From Flaccisagitta enflata (lineage: Eukaryota; Chaetognatha; Sagittoidea; Aphragmophora), in assembly GCA_965153355.1 (NCBI GenBank), contig OZ231128.1:29202001-29266000 (forward strand): a stretch of DNA of 64,000 nucleotides, read 5' to 3'. This document shows positions 11,140-21,373 of the stretch, in pieces. Both the position numbers and the translations under genes were made by a program. The first letter of the stretch is position 1, and the number at the start of each line of letters is the position of its first letter. The notes under the pieces are model-generated. The model saw only the letters and a list, made by a program, of their open reading frames with translations. It did no database searches and had not been told where the DNA came from.

Positions 11140-11424
11140 GGGCAGCGGCCCCGAAGGGGCCGATGACCTATGCTTTCACACAGGGCAAATTTCTCCTCCT
11201 TCTCCTCTCTCCCCTTCGTACCCCCCCCCCGCTTTCAGCCTCGAGACCCAAATCCCAACCTCAAGGCCCAAATCCCAGCCTTGAGGCTCAAATTCCAACC
11301 TTGAGGCTCAAATCCCAGTCTTGAGGCTCAAATCTCAGCCAAGAGGCTCAAATCCCTGCATCTAAGCTCAAATACTCACTTAGGGGCAACGGGTACCGCT
11401 GACCATCTAACGCTTATGCGACTA
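11140..11424 (+). mobile_element. C-family element, copy 2 (right arm missing)
   Basis: Starts after TTTTTT with GGGCAGCGGCCCC-GAA-GGGGCC, ATGACCTATGCTTTCACAC and a C-rich run. Then about eight GGCTCAAATCCCAGCC-like tandem units and the tail GGTACCGCTGACCATCTAACG ending GCGACTA. The inverted copy of the head seen in copies 1, 3 and 4 is absent. Confidence 0.8.
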
Positions 11425-11604
11425 TTTTTCTCTCATTTCTTTTTTCTATCTTTCTTTTTCTCACTTTATTTATAAAACCAATATAAACCCAACATAAACC
11501 CAAGGAAAGGTTTTGTGGTATTCCAAACCCGAACTGAGGAAAAAAACGCCATACGCAAGGCCTTAGTGTCCACGACTAAAAAATGGGAAGATGAGCATTT
11601 GAGA

Positions 11605-11726
11605 TGCATTTTGGGTATGTGTGTTAGTAAGGGAAGGGAGGTTGGCCTTTAGAGGTAGATTGGATGCCCCTGCCTACCCTTCCAAGACTAATATTGTGAC
11701 TATGCATTACTTGTTACTTTTTGCAT
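11605..11726 (+). mobile_element. HL subfamily L, 3' part
   Basis: Contains GTGTGTTAGTAAGGGAAGGG, ATGCCCCTGCC and ends AATATTGTGAC..CATTACTTGTT. It corresponds to the second half of the L copy at 3250-3460. Confidence 0.55.
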
Positions 11727-11982
11727 ATCGCAGACGCTTTCTATGGGCAACAGCATTTTTATGCCTTGTTACATGATGATGCCTGATGTAAAAGAAATAT
11801 AGATTTGAGCATAATGAACAGACATCCCCAGCAAAATACTTCATTGAGACTCTTTTTCAAATAAGTTTTGCTTTTTTGGTAATTTTATAAAGGTAGTGGA
11901 ATAGGTTTGTGAGCGAGAATTTCCCAAAGACAAAATTTGGAGGTGGGTGGGGAGGAGGTTAAGAATGTGCTTAGGCAGACTT

Positions 11983-13695
11983 AATGGACTGTGTAGGTGG
12001 GTTGAGTGGGATAAAGAGGCGTTAGGTGGTTTTTTCCCATCAGGGTGGGATTTGATGGACTGTGTAGGTGGGTTGAGTGGGATAAAGAGGCGTTAGGTGG
12101 TTTTTTCCCATCAGGGTGGGATTTGATGGACTGTGTAGGTGGGTTGAGTGGGATAAAGAGGCGTTAGGTGGTTTTTTCCCATCAGGGTGGGATTTGATGG
12201 ACTGTGTAGGTGGGTTGAGTGGGATAAAGAGGCGTTAGGTGGTTTTTTCCCATCAGGGTGGGATTTGATGGACTGTGTAGGTGGGTTGAGTGGGATAAAG
12301 AGGCGTTAGGTGGTTTTTTCCCATCAGGGTGGGATTTGATGGACTGTGTAGGTGGGTTGAGTGGGATAAAGAGGCGTTAGGTGGTTTTTTCCCATCAGGG
12401 TGGGATTTGATGGACTGTGTAGGTGGGTTGAGTGGGATAAAGAGGCGTTAGGTGGTTTTTTCCCATCAGGGTGGGATTTGATGGACTGTGTAGGTGGGTT
12501 GAGTGGGATAAAGAGGCGTTAGGTGGTTTTTTCCCATCAGGGTGGGATTTGATGGACTGTGTAGGTGGGTTGAGTGGGATAAAGAGGCGTTAGGTGGTTT
12601 TTTCCCATCAGGGTGGGATTTGATGGACTGTGTAGGTGGGTTGAGTGGGATAAAGAGGCGTTAGGTGGTTTTTTCCCATCAGGGTGGGATTTGATGGACT
12701 GTGTAGGTGGGTTGAGTGGGATAAAGAGGCGTTAGGTGGTTTTTTCCCATCAGGGTGGGATTTGATGGACTGTGTAGGTGGGTTGAGTGGGATAAAGAGG
12801 CGTTAGGTGGTTTTTTCCCATCAGGGTGGGATTTGATGGACTGTGTAGGTGGGTTGAGTGGGATAAAGAGGCGTTAGGTGGTTTTTTCCCATCAGGGTGG
12901 GATTTGATGGACTGTGTAGGTGGGTTGAGTGGGATAAAGAGGCGTTAGGTGGTTTTTTCCCATCAGGGTGGGATTTGATGGACTGTGTAGGTGGGTTGAG
13001 TGGGATAAAGAGGCGTTAGGTGGTTTTTTCCCATCAGGGTGGGATTTGATGGACTGTGTAGGTGGGTTGAGTGGGATAAAGAGGCGTTAGGTGGTTTTTT
13101 CCCATCAGGGTGGGATTTGATGGACTGTGTAGGTGGGTTGAGTGGGATAAAGAGGCGTTAGGTGGTTTTTTCCCATCAGGGTGGGATTTGATGGACTGTG
13201 TAGGTGGGTTGAGTGGGATAAAGAGGCGTTAGGTGGTTTTTTCCCATCAGGGTGGGATTTGATGGACTGTGTAGGTGGGTTGAGTGGGATAAAGAGGCGT
13301 TAGGTGGTTTTTTCCCATCAGGGTGGGATTTGATGGACTGTGTAGGTGGGTTGAGTGGGATAAAGAGGCGTTAGGTGGTTTTTTCCCATCAGGGTGGGAT
13401 TTGATGGACTGTGTAGGTGGGTTGAGTGGGATAAAGAGGCGTTAGGTGGTTTTTTCCCATCAGGGTGGGATTTGATGGACTGTGTAGGGGGGTTGGGTGG
13501 GATAAAGAGGCGTTAGGTGGTTTTTTCCCATCAGGGTGGGATTTGATGGACTGTGTAGGTGGGTTGAGTGGGATAAAGAGGCGTTAGGTGGTTTTTTCCC
13601 ATCAGGGTGGGATTTGATGGACTGTGTAGGTGGGTTGAGTGGGATAAAGAGGCGTTAGGTGGTTTTTTCCCATCAGGGTGGGATTTGATGGACTG
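11983..13695. repeat. 71-bp minisatellite, 24 copies
   Basis: The unit runs from ATGGACTGTGTAGGTGGG through GAGGCGTTAGGTGG and TTTTTTCCCATCAGGG to GTGGGATTTG. The spacing of successive units is exactly 71 bp over 1704 bp. Copies are almost identical. The only clear variant I see is near 13485-13500, where two T/A positions become G. The + strand is G-rich, with several GGG runs per unit. Confidence 0.98.
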
Positions 13696-14072
13696 TGGAG
13701 TTTAGGTGATTTTTGCAGAAGCGTTTTAGACGAACTGATGGACAGAAGGATCGACAGACAGCCGAGATGCTTGATTCTATTGGACCTAATCAGTTCAAAC
13801 CAGCATCACTGAAAAATACTGAGCCAAACATGAGCGGGCCCGTCGGGCCCGCAGCTAGAGAAACTTACGCGCCCGACGGCGAAATTGCGGGCCTCGGGCC
13901 CGCGGGCCCGCTCTATTTTCGGCCCTGCTTGGGTCTCCTGGTCAAGTTTCCACGGGATAGGAGCAGGAATGCCTTGGATGTGGACCAACTGTTGTCCCCT
14001 CCCTCCAGTATATATTTTTCCATTCATTACGAATTTGATTCTGTTATGAAACCCGCACGGTCAACATCTTTT

Positions 14073-14300
14073 AGTCGTGATCGTGTGCTTTGCGACTCCA
14101 CTTTTCGGTCGGTCGGCTCAACGATTAGTTCGTCCATTGGTTCGTCCGTCCTTCTGTCGCAGCTGTCGGTCAATGACTCGGTCAAATTAGACTGAATTTT
14201 TTCACGCCGCCGCTCCTTGCTCAAGTACCTAACATGTCATCTGCGGCACTTTCCCTGCCCACCTGCGCGTGACTAAGGTTGTCGTGTATTCGGCCTTGTT
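14073..14300 (+). mobile_element. HL subfamily A element
   Basis: Starts after TTTT with AGTCGTGATCG..TTTGCGACT, then GGTCGGTCGG-type repeats. Ends CCCACCTGCGCGTGACT, AAGG..TCGTGTATTCGG..CCTT hairpin and GTTTTT. A diverged complete copy. Confidence 0.75.
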
Positions 14301-14469
14301 TTTACGGCTTGCTGCTTACGTAGAAAGTGCGCTTTATAATCAGTGGGACTTTTATAACGTGAGAAAAAGTAAACATTATCTTGCCATTGGGCACAGACTT
14401 GGCGAAAAAAAAGATATATAGAAGACTAAACAAGACGAAATAAGTCGCAAAAAAGCGGGAAAACCTTAC

Positions 14470-14640
14470 AAGGCCGGATACACGGCTGTCCTGTTCACTT
14501 GCAATGTGACTCAATTTGCAAAAAGGCAAATTCCTCATATGTCAAATATGTGGGCCCATCGTAAATATGACCGGATGGAATGGCGCGTAGTTCGACAAAG
14601 GACAACAAGGCCGTACAGTGCGATGCATAAAAAAAGATAC
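14470..14640 (-). mobile_element. HL 3'-end fragment (minus)
   Basis: AAGGCCGGATACACGGC near 14471 is the complement of the HL 3' hairpin. GCAATGTGACTC follows where the 3' subterminal motif belongs. The rest is diverged and no 5' end is clear. Confidence 0.5.
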
Positions 14641-15212
14641 AAACTTTATATTAAAGATTTCTATGCTCAAAAATCACATAAAAACTTTTTTCCATGATGA
14701 ATCCAAAGAGTTGGAAGAAATGAAATAATTGTCACCAATCACAGACATTTTGGTCAATTTGACTAGATTTTATCATAAATTGAAAACTAGATGTTGTCAA
14801 TTAATGCAAGATCTTTAAATGACTTAAAATTGACTTTACTCATATCTAGATTCTTTGAATTGACTTTGAATTGATAAAAATCCATGACATTTGGAAAGCC
14901 CATCAAAATAGCTTCCATTTGAGTCGTATCTGGCATCTGTAGCTCAATTTGTTTAAAAGTTATGTTCATTTAAGTAAAAACAATCCTTTTTTGATGGCAG
15001 CAAAAAAAAAGGTCACAATTTTCATTGTTTATTTTGATAACTTGTCTTTGTTTTATCATAGAATCTGAACAAATTGATCAAACTCTTTGGGCTTGGTGGC
15101 AATGTCTCCATTTTTTTAAGCTCTTTCAAATGCTTTCAGAAAGAACTTAAAAAAGTTGATTTTGAGTCCCTTAAAAATAAACTTTGGCTTGTATCTTTTT
15201 TTATGCGTCGCA
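14641..15212. other. No gene seen
   Basis: A/T-rich sequence with scattered TTGACTTT and CATCAAA motifs. No convincing exon, RNA gene or element end. Confidence 0.5.
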
Positions 15213-15364
15213 CTGTATACACGGCGAGCCAATCAAAGATCATTGGGCAGGGGCAATAATGCAAAAAACCGCTCGCAATTCAAAAATACGTCGGGGGGAC
15301 CGACGAATGGATGGACCGACTGACCGACTCGGCAAGTTGTAAATTCGCGTGTCCGCGACCAAAA
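15213..15364 (-). mobile_element. HL element (minus), diverged
   Basis: GTATACACGGCGAGCCAATC, GGGCAGGGGCAATAATGC and GACCGACTGACCGAC run into TTCGCGTGTCCGCGACCAAAAA. This is the complement of an HL 5' end (GGTCGCGGACACGCGAA). Confidence 0.65.
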
Positions 15365-15492
15365 ATGTGCAGGATCTCTGATTGGCGATCAATGGCATAT
15401 AGGGATAGATATAATCATAAATGGATGGAGTTGGCCCTTAGTCGATTTGCGAGGTCTGACGTAAACAAAATTGTTCAGTCATTTCCCCCCCC

Positions 15493-16402
15493 CACTGTGA
15501 CCCAGATCAGACCCAGCTAAAGAAAATTCCCATACCCAGCCTCTAACCACCCAGCAACCACCCCAAAAGGCTCAAACCGCCTTCACTGTGACCCAGATCA
15601 GACCCAGCTAAAGAAAATTCCCATACCCAGCCTCTAACCACCCAGCAACCACCCCAAAAGGCTCAAACCGCCTTCACTGTGACCCAGATCAGACCCAGCT
15701 AAAGAAAATTCCCATACCCAGCCTCTAACCACCCAGCAACCACCCCAAAAGGCTCAAACCGCCTTCACTGTGACCCAGATCAGACCCAGCTAAAGAAAGT
15801 TCCCATACCCAGCCTCTAACCACCCAGCAACCACCCCAAAAGGCTCAAACCGCCTTCACTGTGACCCAGATCAGACCCAGCTAAAGAAAATTCCCATACC
15901 CAGCCTCTAACCACCCAGCAACCACCCCAAAAGGCTCAAACCGCCTTCACTGTGACCCAGATCAGACCCAGCTAAAGAAAATTCCCATACCCAGCCTCTA
16001 ACCACCCAGCAACCACCCCAAAAGGCTCAAACCGCCTTCACTGTGACCCAGATCAGACCCAGCTAAAGAAAATTCCCATACCCAGCCTCTAACCACCCAG
16101 CAACCACCCCAAAAGGCTCAAACCGCCTTCACTGTGACCCAGATCAGACCCAGCTAAAGAAAATTCCCATACCCAGCCTCTAACCACCCAGCAACCACCC
16201 CAAAAGGCTCAAACCGCCTTCACTGTGACCCAGATCAGACCCAGCTAAAGAAAATTCCCATACCCAGCCTCTAACCACCCAGCAACCACCCCAAAAGGCT
16301 CAAACCGCCTTCACTGTGACCCAGATCAGACCCAGCTAAAGAAAATTCCCATACCCAGCCTCTAACCACCCAGCAACCACCCCAAAAGGCTCAAACCGCC
16401 TT
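15493..16402. repeat. 91-bp minisatellite, 10 copies
   Basis: The unit begins CACTGTGACCCAGATCAGAC, contains AAATTCCCATACCCAGCCTC and ends AAAGGCTCAAACCGCCTT. The period is exactly 91 bp over 910 bp. One A-to-G change in AAAGAAAATT (near 15799) is the only variant I see. Short C runs flank both ends of the array. Confidence 0.98.
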
Positions 16403-18100
16403 GGCCCCCCCCCTCCGCACTAAGTCCAACATGTTTTGGGACTCAAAGCAAGCTCAGATTTCATTTTCAAGCGACTTAAACTAAACTAGATAATCTGTAA
16501 AACATTTCTTTTCACCTGTGTTTTCATATCACATCTCTGTAATAGGGTTCGTCAGTCGGTCCGTCGGTCGTTATCGCCTTTTCACAAATCATATGGATCG
16601 CGACGAACGACGCATTTTGTAGCTACAAATTGTAGCTATATCGGGCTGGTTATATTCTTCTTGACTAAATGATCGATTCTTGCGCATTACATCCTCCAAA
16701 CGAGCTGATTTCTGGAGGCATTTGCTGTTGTTGTTTACGCGATCACGGTGAGTGTTGAGGTTACATCAACGATAATCCGGTCCTTTCTTAAACTCCCCTC
16801 TCAAAACGCGCTGACAACATCATTTAAATTTATTACATCAATGCGCAAATCCTTGCGCACTTAAGATGAACGTCCCTGGAATTCTTCCCCCCCCGTTTCC
16901 TAACTTTTCTCATTGTTTAAAAAAGAAATGTTTCCTATCTTTTTTAAAGGACCATTATTGAAATTCCTAACATGAAGCCTGACGTTATAAATTGCGATGA
17001 TGAACCAAAACTAAAAAAAAGAAAAAAAAACAGAAACTAATGAGAAAAACAAAAGAAAGGGGGAAGCAAGAAAAAAAAATTACAATGAGTCGATGAAAAA
17101 GTGTATTTCCATAAACATATGCTTCTGTTGAGCAGGCCTCTTGATTCTTCTTCTCTGCCGAGAAGCAAAATTCTTCCCAACAACGTTGCCGACCATAAAA
17201 GTGAAGCCCCACACCCCATCACACTCCAATAGATTCTATGACAGCTTGATGCTTACCATGCATATCGCGCTCTTAAACTTGGAGCTCTTAAGAGTCACGA
17301 AGCAGTGCTCGAGTTCACACCCAGACGTGAGTCCAACATCCAACGTGAAGCCAATGATTTCCCACTTTTTTGAAAAGATTAAAGGAATCTTAACTACATT
17401 TTAAATATTACCTATGTTTTTGATTGTTTAAGCATCAGTGCAAATCTGATGCGGAATGCTACGTAAAACGTAGAACGACATTGACAACCAACTTATATTC
17501 ATAAGAATTCTTCCTTTTATTTTACAATAAATTGAGATTTAGTTCAAGATATGATTCCAATTCAAATTGACTGTAAATCATATCAGCGACATTGCAATGG
17601 AGCGGTAATCTTAAAACTGCAATATGACACGGTGCAAGATCGCGTGAAATTTGGCATTCACCAAGGTAAAAAAATTTAGTTGTCATAAAACAATTTTTTC
17701 TTAAATTTATGTTAAATATATATCTTTGCGATATTAAAACAAAAAAAATCAATGCAAAATCTGTTTTAGTTTGCTAAATATTAATCATTATATATTTAAA
17801 TATGATTTATTCAGTTTTTTAGCTTTTTTTTTGTATTTTTCAAGATTTCTGTATCAGAAAATGTTTTAAAATGCTTTAAACATATTTTTGATGAATAAAA
17901 ATTGTATAAAAAAATATTTTTTTATGTAATTCATTGCTGTCACATAAACTTTTATCAAAAAAAGAACAGAAAACAAACATTTTTTGCTTATTTGTCACTT
18001 TGTCTTAAAACGGTATCTTTTCTATGAGATATTATCTTGCAATCTTTTATTCAGCAATCATCCATACATTCACTTAATCATGATTAATATCACAAAGCTG
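16403..18100. other. No gene recognised
   Basis: Mixed unique-looking sequence with a short GTCAGTCGGTCCGTCGGTCG patch (about 16548-16568) that may be an HL remnant. 17100-17400 has open frames on both strands with ordinary composition. I found no family match or splice support, so none is called. 17750-18000 is strongly A/T-rich. Confidence 0.45.
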
Positions 18101-18102
18101 TT

Positions 18103-18216
18103 CATTCATTCATTTATTCATTCATTCATTCATTCATTCATTCATTCATTTATTTATTCATCCAATCATTCACTATGTTATCATCACGTAGTAGCTGTCG
18201 TTACTGTTGTTGTTGC

Positions 18217-18249
<33 letters not shown>

Positions 18250-18266
18250 CCTTGTCTCCGCCATCG

Positions 18267-18334
<68 letters not shown>
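18103..18334. repeat. (CATT)n followed by (TTG)n
   Basis: ATTC/CATT units at 18103-18162, then two TTG runs at about 18203-18249 and 18264-18334. Confidence 0.95.
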
Positions 18335-18389
18335 ACCATAGGTATTATTAATCAGAACATTTCAATTCGACGCAGGTCATATAGATTAC

Positions 18390-18777
18390 CAGGCCTGGTT
18401 TTAGTTGTTTTTTTTAACTGAGCCAGTTGGGCTCGCTCCTCATAATTTGACAGAGTCCGAGAGGAAAACCACGAGCCCGGTAAAAATATTATGCTAAATT
18501 TTACAAATATATCAGCCTAGATTTGCTAAAGCAGCTACTGATTATATGATATATTGATAAAAAAATCACCACAAAGATGATTCAGTTTGTGAAAAAAAAA
18601 GAAAAAACGACTCAAAACTTGATGATTTTTTATATATTTCTGTCAATGAGCTTGAGCGCTTTAAATCCCTCCCATCAATGACAGAGAGCCTGCCGGGCTC
18701 AAAGATTGCAAAACATAAGAGCCCGAGAGCAAAAGAGAGAGCATCGGGCTCGCGGGCTCGCTCTAAAATCAGGCCTG
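18390..18777. mobile_element. hAT-like element D1 with 8-bp target duplication
   Basis: The tips CAGGCCTGGTTTTAG and CTAAAATCAGGCCTG are inverted and match at 14 of 15 positions. The flanks TAGATTAC (18382-18389) and AAGATTAC (18778-18785) match at 7 of 8, the hAT pattern. Subterminal blocks carry inverted GGGCTCGC/GCGAGCCC-type motifs. 388 bp, no transposase frame, so non-autonomous. Related ends occur at D2 (28332, 30704) and D3. Confidence 0.85.
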
Positions 18778-18809
18778 AAGATTACACCACCTATCATTGT
18801 TATATTAGA

Positions 18810-18850
18810 TGTTGTTGTTGTTGTTTTTGGTGTTGCCGTTGTTGTTGTTT

Positions 18851-18881
<31 letters not shown>

Positions 18882-18892
18882 CGTCACAACGC
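18810..18892. repeat. (TTG)n microsatellite
   Basis: TTG triplets with a few interruptions, just outside element D1. Confidence 0.95.
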
Positions 18893-19009
18893 GTCATTGT
18901 TAAAACAAACCTCCAATCCCAACATTTCCGCCTCCTAAGCTGTATTACCCGCCACCAGACCCTAGTTTCTTTTTTAAACCGTTTGAATTCCAAATTCCAG
19001 TCCAGCCTG

Positions 19010-19097
19010 ACCATTTAAAAGCGCAAAAAACACGAATTCCCTCCCTTGCCCACCCGTCCGCGACTTGTATTGGCCGTGAAACGGGCCTTGTTTTAAT
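19010..19097 (+). mobile_element. HL subfamily B, 3' part
   Basis: AAAGCGCAAAAAACACGAATT, TTGCCCACCCGTCCGCGACT and then the hairpin GGCCGT-GAA-ACGGGCC followed by TTGTTTT. This is the second half of a B copy. The 5' half was not found upstream. Confidence 0.75.
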
Positions 19098-19104
19098 ACT
19101 TAAT

Positions 19105-19106
<2 letters not shown>

Positions 19107-19181
<75 letters not shown>

Positions 19182-19286
19182 AAGGAAAGAGATTCCGCTT
19201 ATTCTGTCTGTATGTCTTTCTGGTTTCACTCTCTGTCTGTCAGTCAGTCAGTTAGTCAGTCTGTCAATCCGTCAGACAATCAGTCA

Positions 19287-19376
<90 letters not shown>
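19107..19376. repeat. (TC)n and (TGTC)n microsatellites
   Basis: A pure TC run at 19107-19178, CTGTCAGT/TGTC units at 19225-19310 and a second TC run to 19374. Confidence 0.97.
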
Positions 19377-19378
<2 letters not shown>

Positions 19379-19457
19379 CAGTCAGACTGAAAGACCATCT
19401 TCCGCATTTTTCTTGCCCCCATAGATTTCTAGGGCCTTGAAACTGATATCTCAAATG

Positions 19458-19575
19458 TAGGGATGTGGATGCGATTGACCGCTTCCAGTTTGGAGGATTG
19501 GATAGCTTCTAGTATTTGTACTGTGAAGCGGAAGCGATGGATGCGGCATAAAAGTTGACTGCTTCCACATCCCTA
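19458..19575. mobile_element. hAT-like MITE Q1 with perfect 8-bp duplication
   Basis: The tips TAGGGATGTGGA and its complement bound 118 bp of imperfect palindrome (GACCGCTTCC, AGCGGAAGCG). CTCAAATG occurs directly on both sides (19450-19457 and 19576-19583), an exact 8-bp duplication. It is too short to code. Confidence 0.88.
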
Positions 19576-19948
19576 CTCAAATGTGTTAGCCCTGCTAGAC
19601 CAATTCTTAATATAACATCAGATTATACAAGAACTGAGGTGAATTCTTTGTCCACAAGAATCTTGCGGCCATACGGCGATCTTGAGTGGCAAAAATCAGG
19701 CCAAAACCCGGTAAAAATTGCCAAAAACAATTTTTCCCCAAAAACATCAGTTATTAAAATTTTTGTTTTTTAAGCCAATCTCAATCAGTCAAGTCTGAAC
19801 TAGGTAAAACTTACTCATCGAGAGCTTTGGACACTGACACAGGGCGGTCATAACAGTCGAAAACCAGGCCAGCAATAGGCTAAAAATAGGCTCAAATGAT
19901 CAAAAGCAACATGTTTATTATGAAAAATAATTGTAACTCAGAATTTTT

Positions 19949-20182
19949 AGTTGCGTGCTACGCGACTTTACAACCTGCTTTGTCGGTCCAATGGTCGGTC
20001 CGTCAGTCCATTGGTAGGATGGTTGGTCTGTTGGTCCGTTCATCCGTCCGTCTGTCTGTCACACTTTACTTTTTTTTTGGCGGTTTTTGGCGTCACTGCT
20101 CCTGTCCAAATGATTTGGTAACCTCAATTACGGCCCCTACCCACCTGCACGCAACTGGGGTAGCCGTGTATCTGGCCTTGTT
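19949..20182 (+). mobile_element. HL subfamily A element, complete
   Basis: Starts after TTTTT with AGTTGCGTGCTACGCGACT, then GTCGGTCCAATGGTCGG-type repeats, CACACTTTAC and CTCCTGTCCAAATGATTTGG. Ends GCACGCAACT, the exact complement of the first ten bases, then GCCG-TGTATC hairpin and GGCCTTGTT. Confidence 0.9.
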
Positions 20183-20443
20183 TTCAACAACTAGGCCAAA
20201 AATAGTCAAGGATGAGCTAAAAATCTGCTTTATAATGAACTGGTTGGCGGAAATGCAGATTTTGGCCATTATAGCCCATTTATGGCCTGTTTTTGGTCTG
20301 TTATGATCCAGGCATCAGTGTTCAACGCTCTCAAAGACTATACCGTGGAATCCCACCTTAGTGGCACCTCTATTTAAGGGATATCCGCATTTAAGAGACA
20401 ACACTGTCTGGTCCCGAAGTTTTTCAGGCTTTTCCAATGTTAA

Positions 20444-20656
20444 ACAAGGCCGGATACACGGCTACCGAAGTCGCGTGCGGGTGGGCAGGGGCCGTTTTTG
20501 AGGTCACCAGATCATTTGGGCAAGAGCAGTGAGGTCAAAGAAATAAAATCATAAAAAAAAGTAAAGTGTGACAGACCAACCGACAGACCGACAGACCGAC
20601 AGACCGACAGACCGACCGACGGACAAAGCGGGTTGTAGAGTCGCGTGCACGCAACT
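20444..20656 (-). mobile_element. HL subfamily A element, complete (minus)
   Basis: Reads AACAAGGCCGGATACACGGC, GTCGCGTGCGGGTGGGCAGG, CCAGATCATTTGGGC, AAAGTGTGACAG and GACCGACAGACC repeats to GAGTCGCGTGCACGCAACT and AAAAA. It is the complement of a complete A copy. Confidence 0.9.
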
Positions 20657-21238
20657 AAAAACCTCTATATAAGGATCCTCAATTTAAGGGAATGAAAATG
20701 CCAATTTTGGCCATTTTTGGCCATATTTGGGCCTGTTTTTGGCCTGTCATGGCCCCCGTGTCAGTTTTCAAAGCTCTCAATGAGTCCATTTGACCTAGTT
20801 CTGACTGGATTGAGTGAGATTGGCGAAAAATTTTTGAATAACAACGATTTATTAAATGAAAATGCTGATTTTGGCCATTTTGGGCCTTATTTGGCCTTTT
20901 TTTGGCCAATTTAAGTCCCTGTATGGCCGCCAGACTCTCGCAAACTGTGTATTCACTCCAGTTCTTGTTAGATTTGACTGTAAAACGCAACCTAGTGACA
21001 TAAGTATATTCCAAATAGCCAAAAAGTGCATTTTTACCCCAAAAATGGCCAAAAAATGGATTTTTGAAAGGGGTGCCCAAAAAATATTTCAAAATGAAGG
21101 TCAGATTCATGTTCAGCACAAAAAACTATGTCAGAATAGTGAGGTTCCAGAGGTTTTTGAAAATTTTGGACCTACACTTTAGTTTCTGCCGCTAAGATCC
21201 CTGACTATAATAGAAAATGAGTCAGAACCACTCTCATT

Positions 21239-21373
21239 GAAAATAACAAATTTGCATAGAAAATGAAAAATTGGGAAAACTAAAAACATGGGGACCTAGC
21301 AAAATTGATTATCTAGGTCCCCATGTTTTCAAAAATGCAAAAACCTTGTCCGTTTTTTTTATTTGTTATTTTC
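21239..21373. repeat. Strong hairpin inside a larger inverted repeat
   Basis: AAAACATGGGGACCTAG (21283-21299) pairs perfectly over 17 bp with 21313-21329 across a 13-base loop. Further out, GAAAATAACAAA (21239) pairs with 21362-21373. It may be the centre of a foldback element whose outer ends I could not define. Confidence 0.7.

Larger units (their letters stand above)
10469..11565. mobile_element. hAT-like element M with 8-bp target duplication
   Basis: Inverted tips TAAGGCCTTGCG at the left and the complement at the right bound 1097 bp. The flanks GTGTCCGC (10461-10468) and GTGTCCAC (11566-11573) match at 7 of 8 positions and lie inside the 5' hairpin of an HL copy, so the insertion event is readable. 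An 8-bp duplication is the hAT signature. No transposase frame is present. The interior holds a TC tract, an HL-A copy and a C-family element. Confidence 0.75.
10187..11588 (-). mobile_element. HL element (minus) split by hAT-like element M
   Basis: 10187-10250 is the complement of the HL-A middle (CTGCTCCTGACC, then the GGTGACC block). 10405-10468 is the complement of GTCC repeats and of the B-type 5' end up to GTGTCCGC. The sequence resumes at 11566 with GTGTCCACGACTAAAAAA, completing the 5' terminal hairpin. The interruption is element M. No 3' terminus was found on the left side. Confidence 0.65.
8723..13927. mobile_element. Possible D-family (hAT-like) composite D3
   Basis: 8730-8790 (GAGCGGGCCCGCTCC, then a block ending AACAGCGGGCCCGAC) matches the left end of hAT-like elements D1 and D2. 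13830-13927 (GAGCGGGCCCGTCGGGCCC ... GGGCCCGCTCTATTTTCGG) matches their right end. They could be the two ends of one 5.2-kb element that includes the 71-bp minisatellite and element M. The left tip is obscured by the HL end and no target duplication was found. Confidence 0.3.
19585..20995. mobile_element. Imperfect foldback with an HL copy in each arm
   Basis: The left arm (AGAACTGAGGTGAATTC, GCGGCCATACGG, TCTGAACTAGGT, GAGAGCTTTGG) recurs inverted at 20735-20990 (ACCTAGTTCTGA, CAAAGCTCTC, GTATGGCCGCC, CACTCCAGTTCTTG). The arms are diverged. HL copies at 19949-20182 (+) and 20444-20656 (-) sit near mirror positions. The outer boundaries are not sharp. Confidence 0.6.

Noticed and set aside
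11983-13695. CRISPR-like regular repeats
   Set aside because: The 71-bp units are contiguous with no unique spacers, and the context is animal. The same holds for the 91-bp array at 15493.
17141-17404. 87-codon + frame and overlapping minus frames
   Set aside because: Ordinary composition but no recognisable family, no convincing splice context and mutual overlap on both strands.
20679-21182. Frames of 65-146 codons rich in Gly, Phe, Lys and Trp
   Set aside because: Driven by TTTTGGCCA-like repeats in the foldback arm and present on both strands.
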